Source: Diadophis punctatus similis (taxonomy: Eukaryota; Chordata; Lepidosauria; Squamata; Dipsadidae). Taken from it: 64,000 nt of DNA. The DNA lies in contig JALIGW010000016.1 in the NCBI GenBank assembly GCA_023053685.1, positions 10,717,001-10,781,000 on the forward strand. Direction: 5' to 3'. This document shows positions 11,280 through 22,804 of the stretch, piece after piece. How positions within the stretch are numbered: the stretch's first letter is position 1; every line of letters begins with the position of its first letter. The translations under genes were made by a program, and so were the position numbers. The notes beneath the pieces are model-generated. The model was not told the DNA's origin. It did not search any database and saw only the letters and a list, made by a program, of their open reading frames with translations.

Positions 11280-11999
11280 TGGAGGAACCAGAGAATGATA
11301 TCTGCAGGTAAGCTAATCAAATCACTGAGGAGATCCAATGTGATTCATAATTGCTCATTTGGTAGAACAACTTCAAGGTAGGCAAAAATAAGTTAGCCAA
11401 GTTTCTTAGCGATGTTTTAAAAAAATTAAAACCTGGAGTCAGACCAAACTTGTTTTCTTATTGATATAAGATTTGGGATGTTCATCCAAGTTGAAGGGAA
11501 TTGTACCAAACAATTTCCACCCTATGCCTGCTCAGCATGGAATTGCAAAGTCCCTCAAAAAGCAGCTAAACAGTTTTTAAATGTAGCAGAAGGGAGAAGG
11601 GGAGAGAGAGTTAATCTGCTTAATGACATTTCCCAGCCATTAATTCTGACTAATTATTGTCTTTTCACATATTCATTTTTTAAATTTTATTTGGTAGTCT
11701 CGTTTTTCTCCTGGCTATCAATTATGAAATGTCTGTAGGGTTTACAGTGTTGCAAATTACTTTGCAAAGAAATAGAAATATAACTATTTTCATAAACGAG
11801 ATCGTTAATTAAAAAGGTGGACAGAAACAGCATTATCAATATAAAATGTATTTTTGAATTAAAGTTAAATCTAATCAAATGTTGACTTCGACTCTGGATC
11901 TTACCCACTTCTTTATCCTGGAATAGCCTATTTTTTGAAATGGGATCCCAGTTTGCAACTTAAGGTTCCTTGGGCCTAAGAAGGTTCTGCTCTTTTATA
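11280..11999. other. Unassigned AT-rich DNA
   Basis: Nothing recognisable besides short frames with no domain. Confidence 0.35.
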
Positions 12000-12007
12000 C
12001 TATACAT

Positions 12008-12706
12008 CAGGGTGTCAAACTCAAGGTCCGGGGGGCGGATACGGCCCACGGGGGGTACTTAGATCTGGCCTGTAGGGCCACCCTGGAAACAGCGAAGAAC
12101 CGGCCCGCAGCGCTTCTGCCAGGGAAAACGGGCTCCTGAGCTCCATTTTCGGCTGACACAGCCTCCTGCAACCCTCTGCTAGTGAAAATGGAACTCAGGA
12201 GGGCTGCATTCACTGGCAGATGGTTTCAGGAGGTCTCTAGAGATCCGAGATCCAGACCTAATCCAGCATTAACAACTCTACTCATGTGGTTGATAAGTGG
12301 GTCAATCTCCGGTCGATCTTGTAATGGGTCTCCCCTCCCACCTCCATGGGACCAGGTAATGATAGTGGTTGTGGTCAAATGGAGGCCTCACCTACTGGCT
12401 TTAGCAGACTACCGTGAAATACAGGGCGCACCTTTCCTAACAGTCAGGGTAGTTTCAGCTCCATCATTACAGGATTAATTATTCGTACAATGGGGAATGG
12501 GCCCAGGAATTCTGGACCGGGGTTTGACAGGAGGCCATGACAGTCGAAAATGGAGCCCGGGAGCCTGTTTTCACTGGCAGAGTGCTTGGGCCACTCCAGG
12601 TGCCACCAACAGGAGTGATGTTGAGCTGGCCATGGTCACCTGCCCCCCCCCGAGGTCAAACACAACCCTGATGCGGCCCTCAATGAAATCGAGTTTGACA
12701 CCCCTG
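12008..12706. mobile_element. hAT-like MITE (family A) with internal insert
   Basis: Terminal repeats CAGGGTGTCAAACTC and GAGTTTGACACCCCTG, flanked by exact 8-bp duplications CTATACAT (12000-12007 and 12707-12714). Compared with the 353-bp copy at 56153-56505, extra DNA interrupts it at 12234-12527. Confidence 0.85.
12234..12527 (-). mobile_element. Ty3/gypsy-like pol fragment inside a MITE
   Basis: On the minus strand, and allowing for shifts and stops, short stretches read like the C-terminal end of a Ty3/gypsy integrase (GPIPHCTNN region, then LKLP, TVRK and a PVFH-like stretch). CAGGAGG occurs on both sides (12227-12233, 12528-12534). No LTR is visible, so this is a decayed internal fragment. 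Confidence 0.45.
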
Positions 12707-13024
12707 CTATACATTATCAAATGTATTTTATTTGTGAGAAAACGAACTGTGGAAGAGAAATGATATAAGGCATGAATAATGATTATTTTTATGCAGGACT
12801 TGTCTTTATAATGTTTATTTGAATAAAAATATGATTGGAGAAGATAAAGGAACTATATTCCAAGTTTTCTGCCTGTTTAATGGCTCTTTTGCATTCAAAG
12901 TATATGGGTAAATTTTATCCCATACAATGTCAAAAAGAGAACACTGCAGATTTGTTACCTAAGAACTATCCAAACACACCTACATCTGGCATGATGTGTT
13001 TTCAAAAGCAAATCTCTGTGTCGC

Positions 13025-13346
13025 TGTACCAGTCAGAATTAATCTCACAGAGGCGATGTTTGATCTTCCTCCCGGAATTCAGACATTTAGAAATAAAGCC
13101 GAAGTTTAAAAGTCTAATTAAAATATTTATTTCGGTACAAAAACAATAAATTCTGATTGTTTACATCTCTGCTATAAAATGCGACTTGATCAGTCGAGAG
13201 CCAAGTCAAGAAGGGAAGAATGGAGATTTAGGAACGCACACATGCGTACAAGAATATTATATCACGTGGTAGGAAAGTACCATTATATTAGATAGGGATG
13301 CAGCTCCCTGCATATGCATACAACTGACAATAATCACACCGTGACA
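13025..13346 (+). mobile_element. Solo LTR-like element (family 2), old copy
   Basis: Aligns along its length with the 20158-20498 element: GAGGCGAT near the start, a TATTTATTTCGGTACAAAA block, ACGCACACATGCGTA, and an end CACCGTGACA. Flanks GTCGC and GTGCT are only partly alike, so the target duplication has decayed. Confidence 0.6.
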
Positions 13347-13359
13347 GTGCTTTTAATAG

Positions 13360-13915
13360 TGTTCTACAACTTTGTTATGCCCATTTTTAGCCACAGAAAA
13401 AAATGCTGCAAGTCCCCTCCCTCCATCCATATTTTCTTCCTTCCTCCTCCTTTAATGCAGAGACTATTCAAAATGTCAGTCCTATGATCTGCAGTGATGC
13501 TTGACATTAACTGAAATTGGCTTTAGACAAGATTTGCAAAATTTTCTGGAAAGCTTTGAAGTGATTGAATCGAGGTATTCAGAGACACTGAGTCCCCAAG
13601 GGGTACGCGTTTTATTAGGAAGTGGATTTTGCCAGACCTATGTGGGCCTTATAGTGAACACCAAACAACTGTATCTTTAGGAATCAAATTAAAACCAGTT
13701 TTCTGGGGGGGGGGAGGAGTTCTTGCTCCAAATCTGCATGATATAGCATCATCAAAGCTAATACTGTGGACTCCTTGAATCCATACTTAGGTTGTGGCTG
13801 CTAGTTTCCTGAATCCACAGGCTGATTGCTAACATGTTGAAAATGTAAAAATATCTTACGGACACTGTCTGAAAATCCCACCATCAGCCTTTCCAGAGAA
13901 CTGAGCAGACTTTCA
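13360..13915. other. Unassigned DNA
   Basis: Contains a short G run (13704-13718) but nothing else recognisable. Confidence 0.35.
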
Positions 13916-13920
13916 AAGTT

Positions 13921-14255
13921 TTCATTTTATTTTATTTATTTGTTTATTTTTGTCAAGCATATATAAGATTACAGTAACAGTATAAACATGTATACATGAG
14001 ACGATTTTGAGTACATGGGAACATTAGGACAGGGACGGTAGGCACGTTAGTGCGCTTATGCACGCCCCTTACAGACCTCTTAGGAATGGGGTGAGGTCAA
14101 CAGTAGACAGTCTAAGGTTAAAGTTTTGGGGGTTTGAGGAAGAAACCACAGAGTCTGGTAGTGCATTCCAGGCATTGACCACTCTGGGTCAATGCCTGGA
14201 CTACACTAGTTGGGCTGTAGACATTGCCTTTATTTTTGTTAAAATGCCCTTATGA
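13921..14255 (-). mobile_element. LINE 3' fragment, L2/CR1 group
   Basis: TTTATT-type tail at the low-coordinate end, then GGTAGGCACGTTAGTGCGC and a CTTAGGAATGGGGTGAGGTC block, a layout I recognise from squamate LINE 3' ends. A 19-bp inverted duplication (GCATTGACC/GGTCAATGC) is visible near 14180-14200. Confidence 0.4.
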
Positions 14256-14355
14256 TTTCCAGTGCCAGCATGGAACTGACTGATGTTGCAGAACAAATGA
14301 TGATGATGATCATCATCATCCTCATCCTCATAAAGGTGATGCTAGAAGCTTCAGG

Positions 14356-14572
14356 AGCCATGGTGGTGCAGTGGTTAGAATGCAGTATTGCAGGCTACCT
14401 CTGCCCATTGCCAGGAGTTTGATCCTGATCGGCTCAAAGTTGACTCAGCCTTCCATCCTTCTGAGGTTGACCCAGATTGTTGGGGGCAATATGCTGACCC
14501 TGTAAACTGTTTAGAGAGGGCTATAAACACACTGTAAAGTGGTATATAGGTCTAAGTGCTATTGCTAGAAGC
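14356..14572 (+). mobile_element. tRNA-headed SINE
   Basis: GCCATGGTGGTGCAGTGGTTAG head, degenerate B box GAGTTTGATCC, GGTTGACTCAGCCTTCCA body and TGCTATTGC-type tail. It ends about 160 bp before PDGFD exon 3. Confidence 0.75.
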
Positions 14573-14730
14573 TGATTTTGGCTTTCTAGACTCACAGATT
14601 TCTCATTTATGTCTGAATAAAAGGATCATTAAAATGTCAAATGTTCACTGGGGGGGGGAGAAATCCTCTCATCTGCTGCCTTGTATCATTATTTCTCTGC
14701 CAGACTACTAATCTATCACCTTCACTCCAG

Positions 14731-14911
14731 ATATGATTTTGTGGAAGTGGAGGATATTTCCGAAATTAGCACTCTCATCCGAGGACGGTGGTGTGGATAT
14801 AAAGACTTTCCTCCCAAAATAACATCGAAGACAAACCAGCTGAAGATCACCTTCAAATCAGATGACTTCTTCGTGGCTAAACCAGGATTCAAGATTTACT
14901 ATTCCCTGGTG
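14731..14911 (+). CDS. PDGFD: PDGFD exon: C-terminal half of the CUB domain
   Basis: Encodes part of platelet-derived growth factor D, a secreted, latent PDGF receptor-beta ligand whose N-terminal CUB domain keeps it inactive until proteolysis. The exon follows TTCACTCCAG and ends before GTGAGT. It is 181 nt: one base completing an Arg codon, then 60 codons beginning YDFVEVEDISE, with RGRWCG, TNQLKITFKSDD and AVAKPGF-like 'FVAKPGFKIYYSLV' at the end. The single Cys in RGRWCG is a conserved CUB disulphide residue. It ends in phase 0, so it joins in frame to the exon at 37457. The 5' partner exon (first half of CUB) is not visible upstream. Vertebrate PDGFD proteins read nearly the same here; PDGFC is the nearest alternative but fits less well. 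Confidence 0.96.
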
Positions 14912-15339
14912 GTGAGTAACATGATGGTGTCTGGGGAAGAAACAAAGGGCTGCAGTAGGGTACAAGAAATGATTGGGAAGGAAGGAAGAGTAATAAAGTT
15001 AAGATAATGAATACTGCTTCCCTTTGGGGAACAGGTAGTAGGATAATTTGTAATGAAATCAGCAGAAGAGGAAAGCTGTTAATTAAAATTCAATACTCTT
15101 CATTTTAATAACGTATATAGGAATACTATACATTTGGAGCTAGAAGCAATCAGGTGAAGGCAGTGACTGAGATTCCCCCTCCCCCTCAAAAAATACTGTG
15201 AAAGGCGACACTCTTATTTAGGTCCAACATAATCTCAGTTGAAGTCAGAGGTTGGGAGGAATAAGACCTTCAAGTGTTGAAGCTCATGAAGCTAAGCAAA
15301 ACACACACAGGTCATCAGCAATCAAATATTTGTTAATTA

Positions 15340-15935
15340 ACAGTTCTTATATGCCGCCCAATCCCGTAGGACTCAGGGCAGCGTACAGCAGGAATAAGAA
15401 CAATACAAATAATACATAATAAATTTAAAAACATCACATAAGTTTAAAAACCATTCATTCATGGGGGAATCCGATCTTCTTCACCCCGCCTGCCAGAAGA
15501 GCCATGTTTTTACGGCTTTGCGGAAGGCCAGTAGAGTGGGGATAGTCCGGATCTCTGGTGGGAGTTGGTTCCAGAGAGATGGGTCTCCCACAGAGAAGGG
15601 TCTCCCCCGTGGACCCGCCAACCAACATTGTTTGGCTGAAGGGACCTGGAGGAGGCCCACTCTGTGGGACCTAACTGGTCGTAGGGAGGTATGTGGTACG
15701 ATGCGGTCCCGGAGGTAGCCTGGTCCTGAGCCATGTAGGGCTTTAAAGGTCAAAACCAACACCTTAAATTGCGACCGGAGACTAATAGGCAGCCAATGCA
15801 GCTGGCAGAGAATAGGTGTTACGTGGGTGTATCTTCAAAAACACCCACCACAGCTCGCGCAGCTGCATTCTGTACCAATTGCAGTCTCCGGATGCTCTTT
15901 TAGGGTAGCCCCATGTAGAGCGCTTTTAGGAAATT
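15340..15935 (-). mobile_element. L2-group LINE C-terminal fragment
   Basis: Minus-strand frame reads ALHGSGPGYLRDRIVPHTS, then WNQLPPEIRTIPTLLAFRKA, the usual end of an L2/CR1-group ORF2. Related fragments are at 36755-37262, 42541-43115 and 45290-46560. Not a host gene. Confidence 0.75.
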
Positions 15936-16330
15936 TATGTAGCTGCCTATTCACTCATAGCCACACTAGGCAGTTTACAAACAATAAAAACACACTGTAG
16001 GAAAAAAAAATAAAAAACAATAACACCCGAGCAACAGCATATGATTAAATGAGCCATTTGATGGGCTCCATCGCACACTGGGTTCCCCAGGCCCACTGAC
16101 AAAACCAAGTCTTCAGGGCCTTCCGAAAGACTATCAAAGTGGGGGTCAATCTAATTTCTGCAGGGATAGTATTCCAAAGGAAGGGGGCCACCACAGAGAA
16201 GGCCCTTCTTCTGGGTCCTGCCAGATGTGCCTCCTTAGGGGATGGGACCTGCAACATTCCTTGTCTCCTGGCTCTAGTGGGTCAGGTGGATGTGACTAGA
16301 AAGAGACAGTCCCTCAGATGCAGATAGGAA
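15936..16330 (-). mobile_element. Second L2-group LINE fragment, different subfamily
   Basis: Minus strand encodes LAGPRRRAFSVVAPFLWN followed by RLTPTLIVFRKALKTWF. It sits directly after the previous fragment but repeats the same domain, so it is a separate insertion rather than a continuation. Confidence 0.7.
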
Positions 16331-16354
16331 TCAACAAATAATTCTATTTTGAAT

Positions 16355-16600
16355 ACACTGTGTGCAGATCTTGATCTCTAGAGAAAGGGTCTAATACTGG
16401 GAAAGTTGGAAGGAAAGGGAAGGTCAACAGCAAGGTTTGTGGGCTCAGTTACATGACAAAGGGTGCATAGTTAGAAGAACTGAAGGGCCAAGGTAGGGAC
16501 AGATCATCATAGAGAAAAATCTATCTATGTAGACTCTAAGAGTCAACACCAACCTGATGACATCTAATCAGTCAGGTGCTCAGCATGATTATCTGGTGGT
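16355..16600 (+). mobile_element. Bov-B (RTE) LINE 3' fragment
   Basis: Carries the same sequence order as the Bov-B-like region at 27930-28570: GAAAGTTGGAAGGAAAGGGA, AGAACTGAAGGGCCAAGG, GACAGATCATCATAGAGAAA and GACTCTAAGAGTCAACACC. The translation resembles the C-terminal end of Bov-B ORF. Confidence 0.6.
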
Positions 16601-16618
16601 TAATGTAGGCTCTATGGG

Positions 16619-16835
16619 AGCGGCATGATGGTCTAGAGGTGAAGATGCTCGCCTCCCAGGTTGAGAGTTCAATCCTAGGCAGTGGCAGATGTTTCTCTAT
16701 CCGGGCGCAAAGAGAAAATATCTACTGTGAACTCTGCATAGGCATCAGGAAGGGCATCCAGCCAGTAAATGCTCAGCTCCACTCAGTTGTCTCGACTCCA
16801 CCCCAAAACAAGGGATTAAAGGGTCATAAAAAGAA
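16619..16835 (+). mobile_element. tRNA-headed SINE, different family
   Basis: A box GCATGATGGTCTAGAGGTGA and B box GAGAGTTCAATCC, then a tail with GGCATCAGGAAGGGCATCC. This differs from the GGTGGCGCAG family and from the Sauria type. Confidence 0.55.
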
Positions 16836-17159
16836 AAAAATATAGGTTCTGTGGCTTCTTTTCAGAATAGAGACAAAGTGTTAGAATATCCCCAGTATCT
16901 TATTCAAACTGAAAACATTGTTTAAGGAAGCAGCATCGTTCTGAGCCAGTGTAGAATATTTATTTATTTATTTATTAGATTTTCATGCTGCCAATCTTTC
17001 TCACATGATTCTGAGTGGTTTACAATCTGAAAATGGGGAAAAGAGGAAATGGGGATACACCAGGTTACTTTTCCCAATCCTGTAGTATCATCCCACCATA
17101 CAGAGTTGTTGAGTGTGGGAAGTATGTGAGAAGTACCTTCCTATGACTGCATATTAGAA

Positions 17160-17797
17160 TACAAATATAATAAATTGTGATGGATACTCCACAAGGGACA
17201 GCAGTTGATCAAGCAACCTAAAAATGAGATTCATGCTTTAGCTGTTTGCAGTTAGAAATTTATTTTAAAAATAAACATGCCAATTAGCAACTGTCTGTAG
17301 ACAGAATTCTTATGAGCCAGGTGATTATATTAGTGTCACAGTAGTGACACTCTGCTTCTCATAATATAAATTTCAAGGCATGTTGGAACCTGAGAAAGCA
17401 TCTTACTGAAAAAACAGCTGCTATTCGGTTTTCTGCACCTTTTTTTTTCTTTTTTTACTTTACGGATTTCTATTATGAATGGGCAGAGAAATTATCCTGC
17501 CTTTTTGCTGCAGTTATCTTTCTGCTTGGTCAGAGGTTTTGTTTTAGAATTTAATCTAAATGAGAGGAGAAATTCTGAGTTACAAGGAAAGGCAGACATT
17601 TGTGACTTTCTTGTCTTTCACTGCATCATCCTATCTTTATCCGTCTGTGATGGCTCTGAGTGTAACTGTATGTGAGAATGACCTTGGGAGAAAAGAGAAA
17701 GAACTGCAAAGTAGGCAGATAAAAGGCATCTGAGTCAACAAGAGAAATGGGGATTTGGCAAATGTCTCATAAGAAACTCTCCCTAATTTCCTGGACT
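17160..17797. other. Unassigned DNA
   Basis: No recognisable gene or repeat. A 7-bp palindromic duplication GTGTCACAGTAGTGACAC is at about 17333-17350. Confidence 0.35.
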
Positions 17798-17805
17798 GTA
17801 TAGGT

Positions 17806-18254
17806 CAGTGATGGTGAACCTATGGCATGCGTGCCACAGGTGGCACGCGGAGCCATATCTGAGGGCATGCGAGGCATTGCCCTATGTCACCTCCAGCTGA
17901 TTTTCGCCCTTCTTTTTGCCTGTTTTCGCTTTTCCCCAGGCTTCAGGAAAGCCTCCTGAAGACTTGGGACGGCGAAAAATAGTCCAACAGCTTCAGGAGG
18001 CTTTCCTGAACCCTGGGGAGAGCAAAAAACAGCCCAATGGGCCTACCGGAAGTCCAGAGGTTTCAGTGAGGCCTCTGCGCATGCGTGGGGGGCAGCACGG
18101 GAGGGTTGTGCGCATGTACAGGGGGCAGAACATGGGTTGTGCGCATACACAGGGTGAGGGCATTGCATTATGGGTGTGAGCACGTGCGTGCATGCTATCG
18201 CTCGTATGCGCGCACCCTTTTGGCACCCGAGCCGAAAAAGGTTCGCCATCACTG
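17806..18254. mobile_element. hAT-like MITE (family H), intact ends
   Basis: Ends CAGTGATGGTGAACCT and AGGTTCGCCATCACTG are inverted repeats. Exact 8-bp duplications GTATAGGT flank it (17798-17805, 18255-18262). The interior is GC-rich with GCGCATGCG motifs. Another copy is at 47973-48379. Confidence 0.9.
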
Positions 18255-18264
18255 GTATAGGTGA

Positions 18265-18900
18265 AGTGGGGAAAGATGTCATTTCAATCTTCAAAGATTC
18301 TGTGAATGTAATCTTACAATAAAGACAGAGCTAATACTTCTCAGAGTGCTTCTATCTGGATTATTTCACCAGGTTGACCTTGTCTCCCACTCTTTCATTA
18401 AGTTTCAGCAAAATATATATATATCAAATTAGGATAGTATTTTTCCCCATATAGTAATGCTAAATATGATGATTAAAGAGTGAGTTACAGCGTGCCTTTC
18501 ATAAATTGATGAAAAAAATTATTTGGAGAAATTTAAAGAAAACATTTCTCTGCCCATATCTTTGGTGAAAAATTTCAGGGGACAGTTTTTGTTTTGCTAT
18601 TGCTATTGTCACTGAGAAGGCGGAGTCTTCCTCTTGGACAATGTGGATGAACGGAGTTGTGAACCAGCTGTCAAGTGCCAGGGAAATCAGGAGATCCAGC
18701 CAGTTCAAAAGGGTATAAACATTTATTGCAAGCTTAAGCTCTCTGCAAGAATCTGAACTACTAACAGCCAAACAAAATTGGTGGTAGATAAGGGTAAAAG
18801 AAATTTGAGGTGGCCTGGACTTAGATTTCTTGTGGACATGAAGGGATTCATGACTGATGACGCGTTTGACCCCTCTCTCTGACTCAGCCTGGGCACCTCC
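18265..18900. other. Unassigned DNA
   Basis: No recognisable feature. Confidence 0.35.
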
Positions 18901-18913
18901 TATACCAACACAT

Positions 18914-19221
18914 CAGTGGTGGGATTCAATTTTTTTTACTACCGGTTCTGTGGGCGTGGCTTGGTGGGCATGGCAGGGGAAGGATACTGCAAAATCTCCA
19001 TTCCCTCCCCACTCCAGGGGAAGGTTACTGCAAAATCCCCATTCCCTCCCGATCAGCTGGGACTCGGGAGGCAGAGAATAGATGGGGGCGGGGCCAGTCA
19101 AAGATGGTATTTACCAGTTCTCCGAATTACTCAAAATTTCTGCTACCGGTTCTCTGAACTACTCCAAATTTCCGCTACCGGTTCTCCAGAACTGGTCAGA
19201 ACCTGCTGAAACCCACCTCTG
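18914..19221. mobile_element. hAT-like MITE (family D)
   Basis: CAGTGGTGGGATTC at the left and AACCCACCTCTG at the right. Exact 8-bp duplications CAACACAT at 18906-18913 and 19222-19229. Contains one to two copies of the CCCTGGAGTG unit (minus strand) that is expanded to fourteen copies at 31198-31771. Confidence 0.9.
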
Positions 19222-19229
19222 CAACACAT

Positions 19230-20085
19230 CTGCAGTCTACAGCCTGGGAAAGACTAACTTTTGTGACTATAATGACCTCATATTGCATGGTAAATGTTGT
19301 GGGAAATTATTGGAATTACTGAAAGAATTGCTTCTTCTTATGGGCTTGGTAAGGGGAAATTTCAATCCTCCTAGAGAATGTTGGAGAAATCATTCAGCTA
19401 ATATCCCTATTCACAAACTTAGTGAAAAGTCTCAAGTAGTATTTATGTCCAACTTTCATATTTATTACACATGCCAGTGAGACATGTATACTCCAGGAGC
19501 ATTTCAAGACAATGACTAAGGAAGAGGAAACAGTATGGGAGCTTCGGTGCTGAAAAATCCAGAAAAATCCAGAAATGGCTCCATTGGGCTCAGAATACTG
19601 AGTTAAACAGGATATTGACATAGATCTCCAAAGCTATTCTCATGAGTTAAGTTACTATACTGCGGAAGCCTTTAATTTGAAGGCAATTTAGCAAAACAAC
19701 AATTTATGGTATTGCTTTCCCTGGAGTACCACAATGCATAAAAATTAAGCACTGCTGCTTTGTGTGATATTTCCAAAGGACCTCTCCTATAATTAGCCAG
19801 CTTTATGAGAAATTGTGTGGAGTTAATTCAAAACCCTGGGGCTTCAGGAAACAAGAAAATATATAACATTGCAAAAGAACAGAGATTTGTGTTTGGTTTT
19901 TGTTCCCAGGAGGAGAAAATTAATGAATGTTGTTGCCAAGGGTCTGTGATGTCAAGTTTGTGTGCATAGAAAGTCAGTTTTGCTTGCCAGCAGCCTTTCT
20001 CAGGGAACATGGTCCTAGCCTGCTTGGAAACCAAAAGGGCTTTTCCAGATTGTGAGACCTCTGAGCGTTTCAGGCATGTTTAAAG
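19230..20085. other. Unassigned DNA
   Basis: No recognisable feature. Confidence 0.35.
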
Positions 20086-20093
20086 GAATAGAT

Positions 20094-20602
20094 CAGTAGT
20101 GGGTTCTAAAACCCTTTGCTACTGGTTTGCACGTGCACTTGTGTGCGTGACACTTCTTGACAGATAGGAATTTTCCTATCAAGAGGCGATTTAGGATCTT
20201 GCTTCCCTGAAGTCATTCGTACTTAGAAAATAAAACCGAGATTCAATTCTAATTAACAAAATATTTATTTTAGTACAAAAGTAACAAAAGAATATAACCT
20301 TTAATAAGCTACAACTTCTCAGCTAAGAATTCACGTCTGCCTCGGGCGAGGCTTCGAAGGAGAAGAAGGTAGGAGGAGACAAAACTCCTGGAATGCACAC
20401 ATGCGTAGTAAAACATATCACATGTCTGCTTGATTAGGAAATACAATAAACCTAGAAATAGTAAAGATGCACAACTTGCAATTATTCACATTGTGACACT
20501 TCTGCACATGCGCAGAAGCATCCTGGGTGGGTGGGCAGAGCCTCCTGCTGCCGCAGCTACCGGTTTGCAGAACCGGGCCGAACCGGGAGCAACCCATTGC
20601 TG
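20094..20602. mobile_element. hAT-like MITE (family E) split by a solo LTR
   Basis: Left end CAGTAGTGGGTTCT, right end AGCAACCCATTGCTG. Exact 8-bp duplications GAATAGAT at 20086-20093 and 20603-20610. Without the LTR at 20158-20498 it is a 168-bp element rich in GCACATGCGCAG motifs. Confidence 0.88.
20158..20498 (+). mobile_element. Solo LTR (family 2)
   Basis: Starts TGACAGATAGG, ends TTGTGACA, with exact 5-bp duplications CTTCT at 20153-20157 and 20499-20503. It has no internal coding region, so it is a solo LTR left by recombination. An older relative is at 13025-13346. Orientation is not certain. Confidence 0.8.
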
Positions 20603-20610
20603 GAATAGAT

Positions 20611-21182
20611 CAGGGGCGGGTTGCACTTACCTCGCTACCTGTGCGCTGCCATGTTGCGTGTGTGTGTGTGCTTGATACATGTGCACATGCCCTCATGCGA
20701 TTTTGCTTCCTGCACATGCGCAGAAGCAAAAGCTCACTGAAATCTCGCAAGAGGACGCGTGCCCGTGCGCTATTTCAGCTATTTTTTGCTTACGCGCATG
20801 CGCGGAAGCAAAAAATCACCCAAAAAATGGGATGAGTGGGATCCTCATGCAAACACACACACACACACACACACACCGAGTTAGGGCGGAATGGAAAGGA
20901 AGGCATGAGGCTCCTGCTGGACTAGTATCCCCATGGAGAAGAGGGTGGAATTCTTCTCACATGCGCCCAAAAGTCCGGGGTGAACAGGCTTTTGGGCCTG
21001 TTCGGCGAAGGGGCTGTGACGAAGGGCCTGGGGCAGGAGGGGCTGTGACGGAGGAGCTGGGGCGAAGAGTTAGGGCCGTTTCAGCCAAGGAGAAAAGTCA
21101 GCGGCAAATGGTTGGGGCCGGAACCCTGGGGGCAAACCAGGGTGCAGCGAAGTGGACGAGGAGAACAGTCATAGACCCACCT
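20611..21182. mobile_element. hAT-like element next to the previous one, long GC-rich interior
   Basis: Starts CAGGGGCGGGTTGCAC directly after the GAATAGAT duplication of its neighbour. An end at GACCCACCT (21182) followed by AAATACAT gives a 6-of-8 match to GAATAGAT. Interior holds ACGCGCATGCGCGG palindromes, a CA repeat and about 300 bp of GC-rich DNA unlike other copies. The right end is tentative. Confidence 0.55.
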
Positions 21183-21189
21183 AAATACA

Positions 21190-22720
21190 TCCTTATTCTT
21201 TTCTTTAAGGAGAAAGGCCTTGTAATGAATTTAGAGACCTTCTCTCTACATGTGTCTCGTACTTCCCATTTGACCACATTGATTTGCTATGCAAATAAAA
21301 ATAATTGGGTAACTCAGTAAAGGGACATCAAACAAATATTTGTTCAGCTGCTTGGTTTCAGCTGCAGTGCATTTAGAAGAACAGATTGGACAGTTTTGCA
21401 AGTGAAGGAAGATTCACTGTAAAGGCTATTTAATGGAACATGGTTTCAGTTATTCCTGAAATTATTAGGCATATTTGTTAAGTAAAGGATAGACTGAAAG
21501 CCGGTTCATCTGAGCATCCAAATAAAAAATAATTCCCTGAGAACTGCATTTCTTCTTTGGACACACAGAGACTGGCTGGGATTAACAAGACAGTGGATAA
21601 TAATCAGATGCCTTGCAGGCAATTTATCTCTTTCACAATTACAAGCAAATAAAATTTGTCTCTTTTCTTCTCTTAGCCGAAGTTCATTGGGCTTGCAGTG
21701 CCCCCTCAGTGCTGGTTCAGGCACATCCGCCAGATGCATTTAGAAAGAGATTAAAGGACCCTTTAATGCACCCGACCCTTTTGATGCTCATAAACCAGGA
21801 AATGTGTAGATACACTATTTTTATTCTATAGCTGCTTACCTGACATTCCCATTTAAAATGCAAAAGGGAGAAACAAATGAATGCTTTCTCCCACACAAGG
21901 TGAAACAGTATTTCCTGACAGTACAGTCCTTTGATTTTGTACATTAGTTGGGTTTGCACAACACACAATCTTTAGTTACTGGAATAACGAATTTTCTGGA
22001 TTTGCAAAGCAAATCGAGTAATCATCTAATGAGTCAGGCTGGGATCATACAACCTGTTCAATCACACTAACACTAACCAAGCTGAGCTTGTTGTATAAAC
22101 ATGCAGGCGTTAGATTTTTGGGTGACCTAGTCAAATGTCTCAATCATCACTGAATGATTAATGTGCCAGTCTATAACATTGACTTGGATATGCATATAAA
22201 ATGAATGTTCTATCGGGTGTGATTATTTTGATGGCTAGAATTTCTGCGTGGATTAAATTTCAAATAAAATAATCACAGAAAATATCTTTAAAATATTGCG
22301 CTCTTTCTAGTGAAACCTTTTATGTGGCCAATAGGAGGACTTTAAACTTTGCAATGCGTTCATTAGGTAGGGATAGTATATTATTCTGCTCTTTTTGGGG
22401 GGTTGTGAAGTATCACATAACTTTTAGGATAGCCAACTTCTGTGCTGTGAAAATAGCCCAACAAGTCATTCAGCATGTATCCTTGGATGGGATGGGCTCT
22501 CTTTAGAGTTTAACAGACTTTTACAAATTTGTATGTGATGATGAATAAACCTTTGATGGGGAAAAAGATGTAGATGGCAACTTGTTATGTTCAACATAAC
22601 TTGCATCCCATTGAATTTAATGAGGTTTACATTCCTGCAAATAGGCAGAGAGCTATAGAATTTAAATTTGACCCAAGTGCTGAAATACCTCATAATTTTG
22701 GAATTTGAAATACCAGCTAT
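21190..22720. other. Unassigned DNA
   Basis: No recognisable gene or repeat in about 1.5 kb. Confidence 0.35.
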
Positions 22721-22728
22721 TTATTATT

Positions 22729-22804
<76 letters not shown>

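Noticed and set aside
20679..21320. 213-codon frame
   Set aside because: Runs through a hAT-like element, a CA repeat and flanking DNA; composition is that of the repeats.
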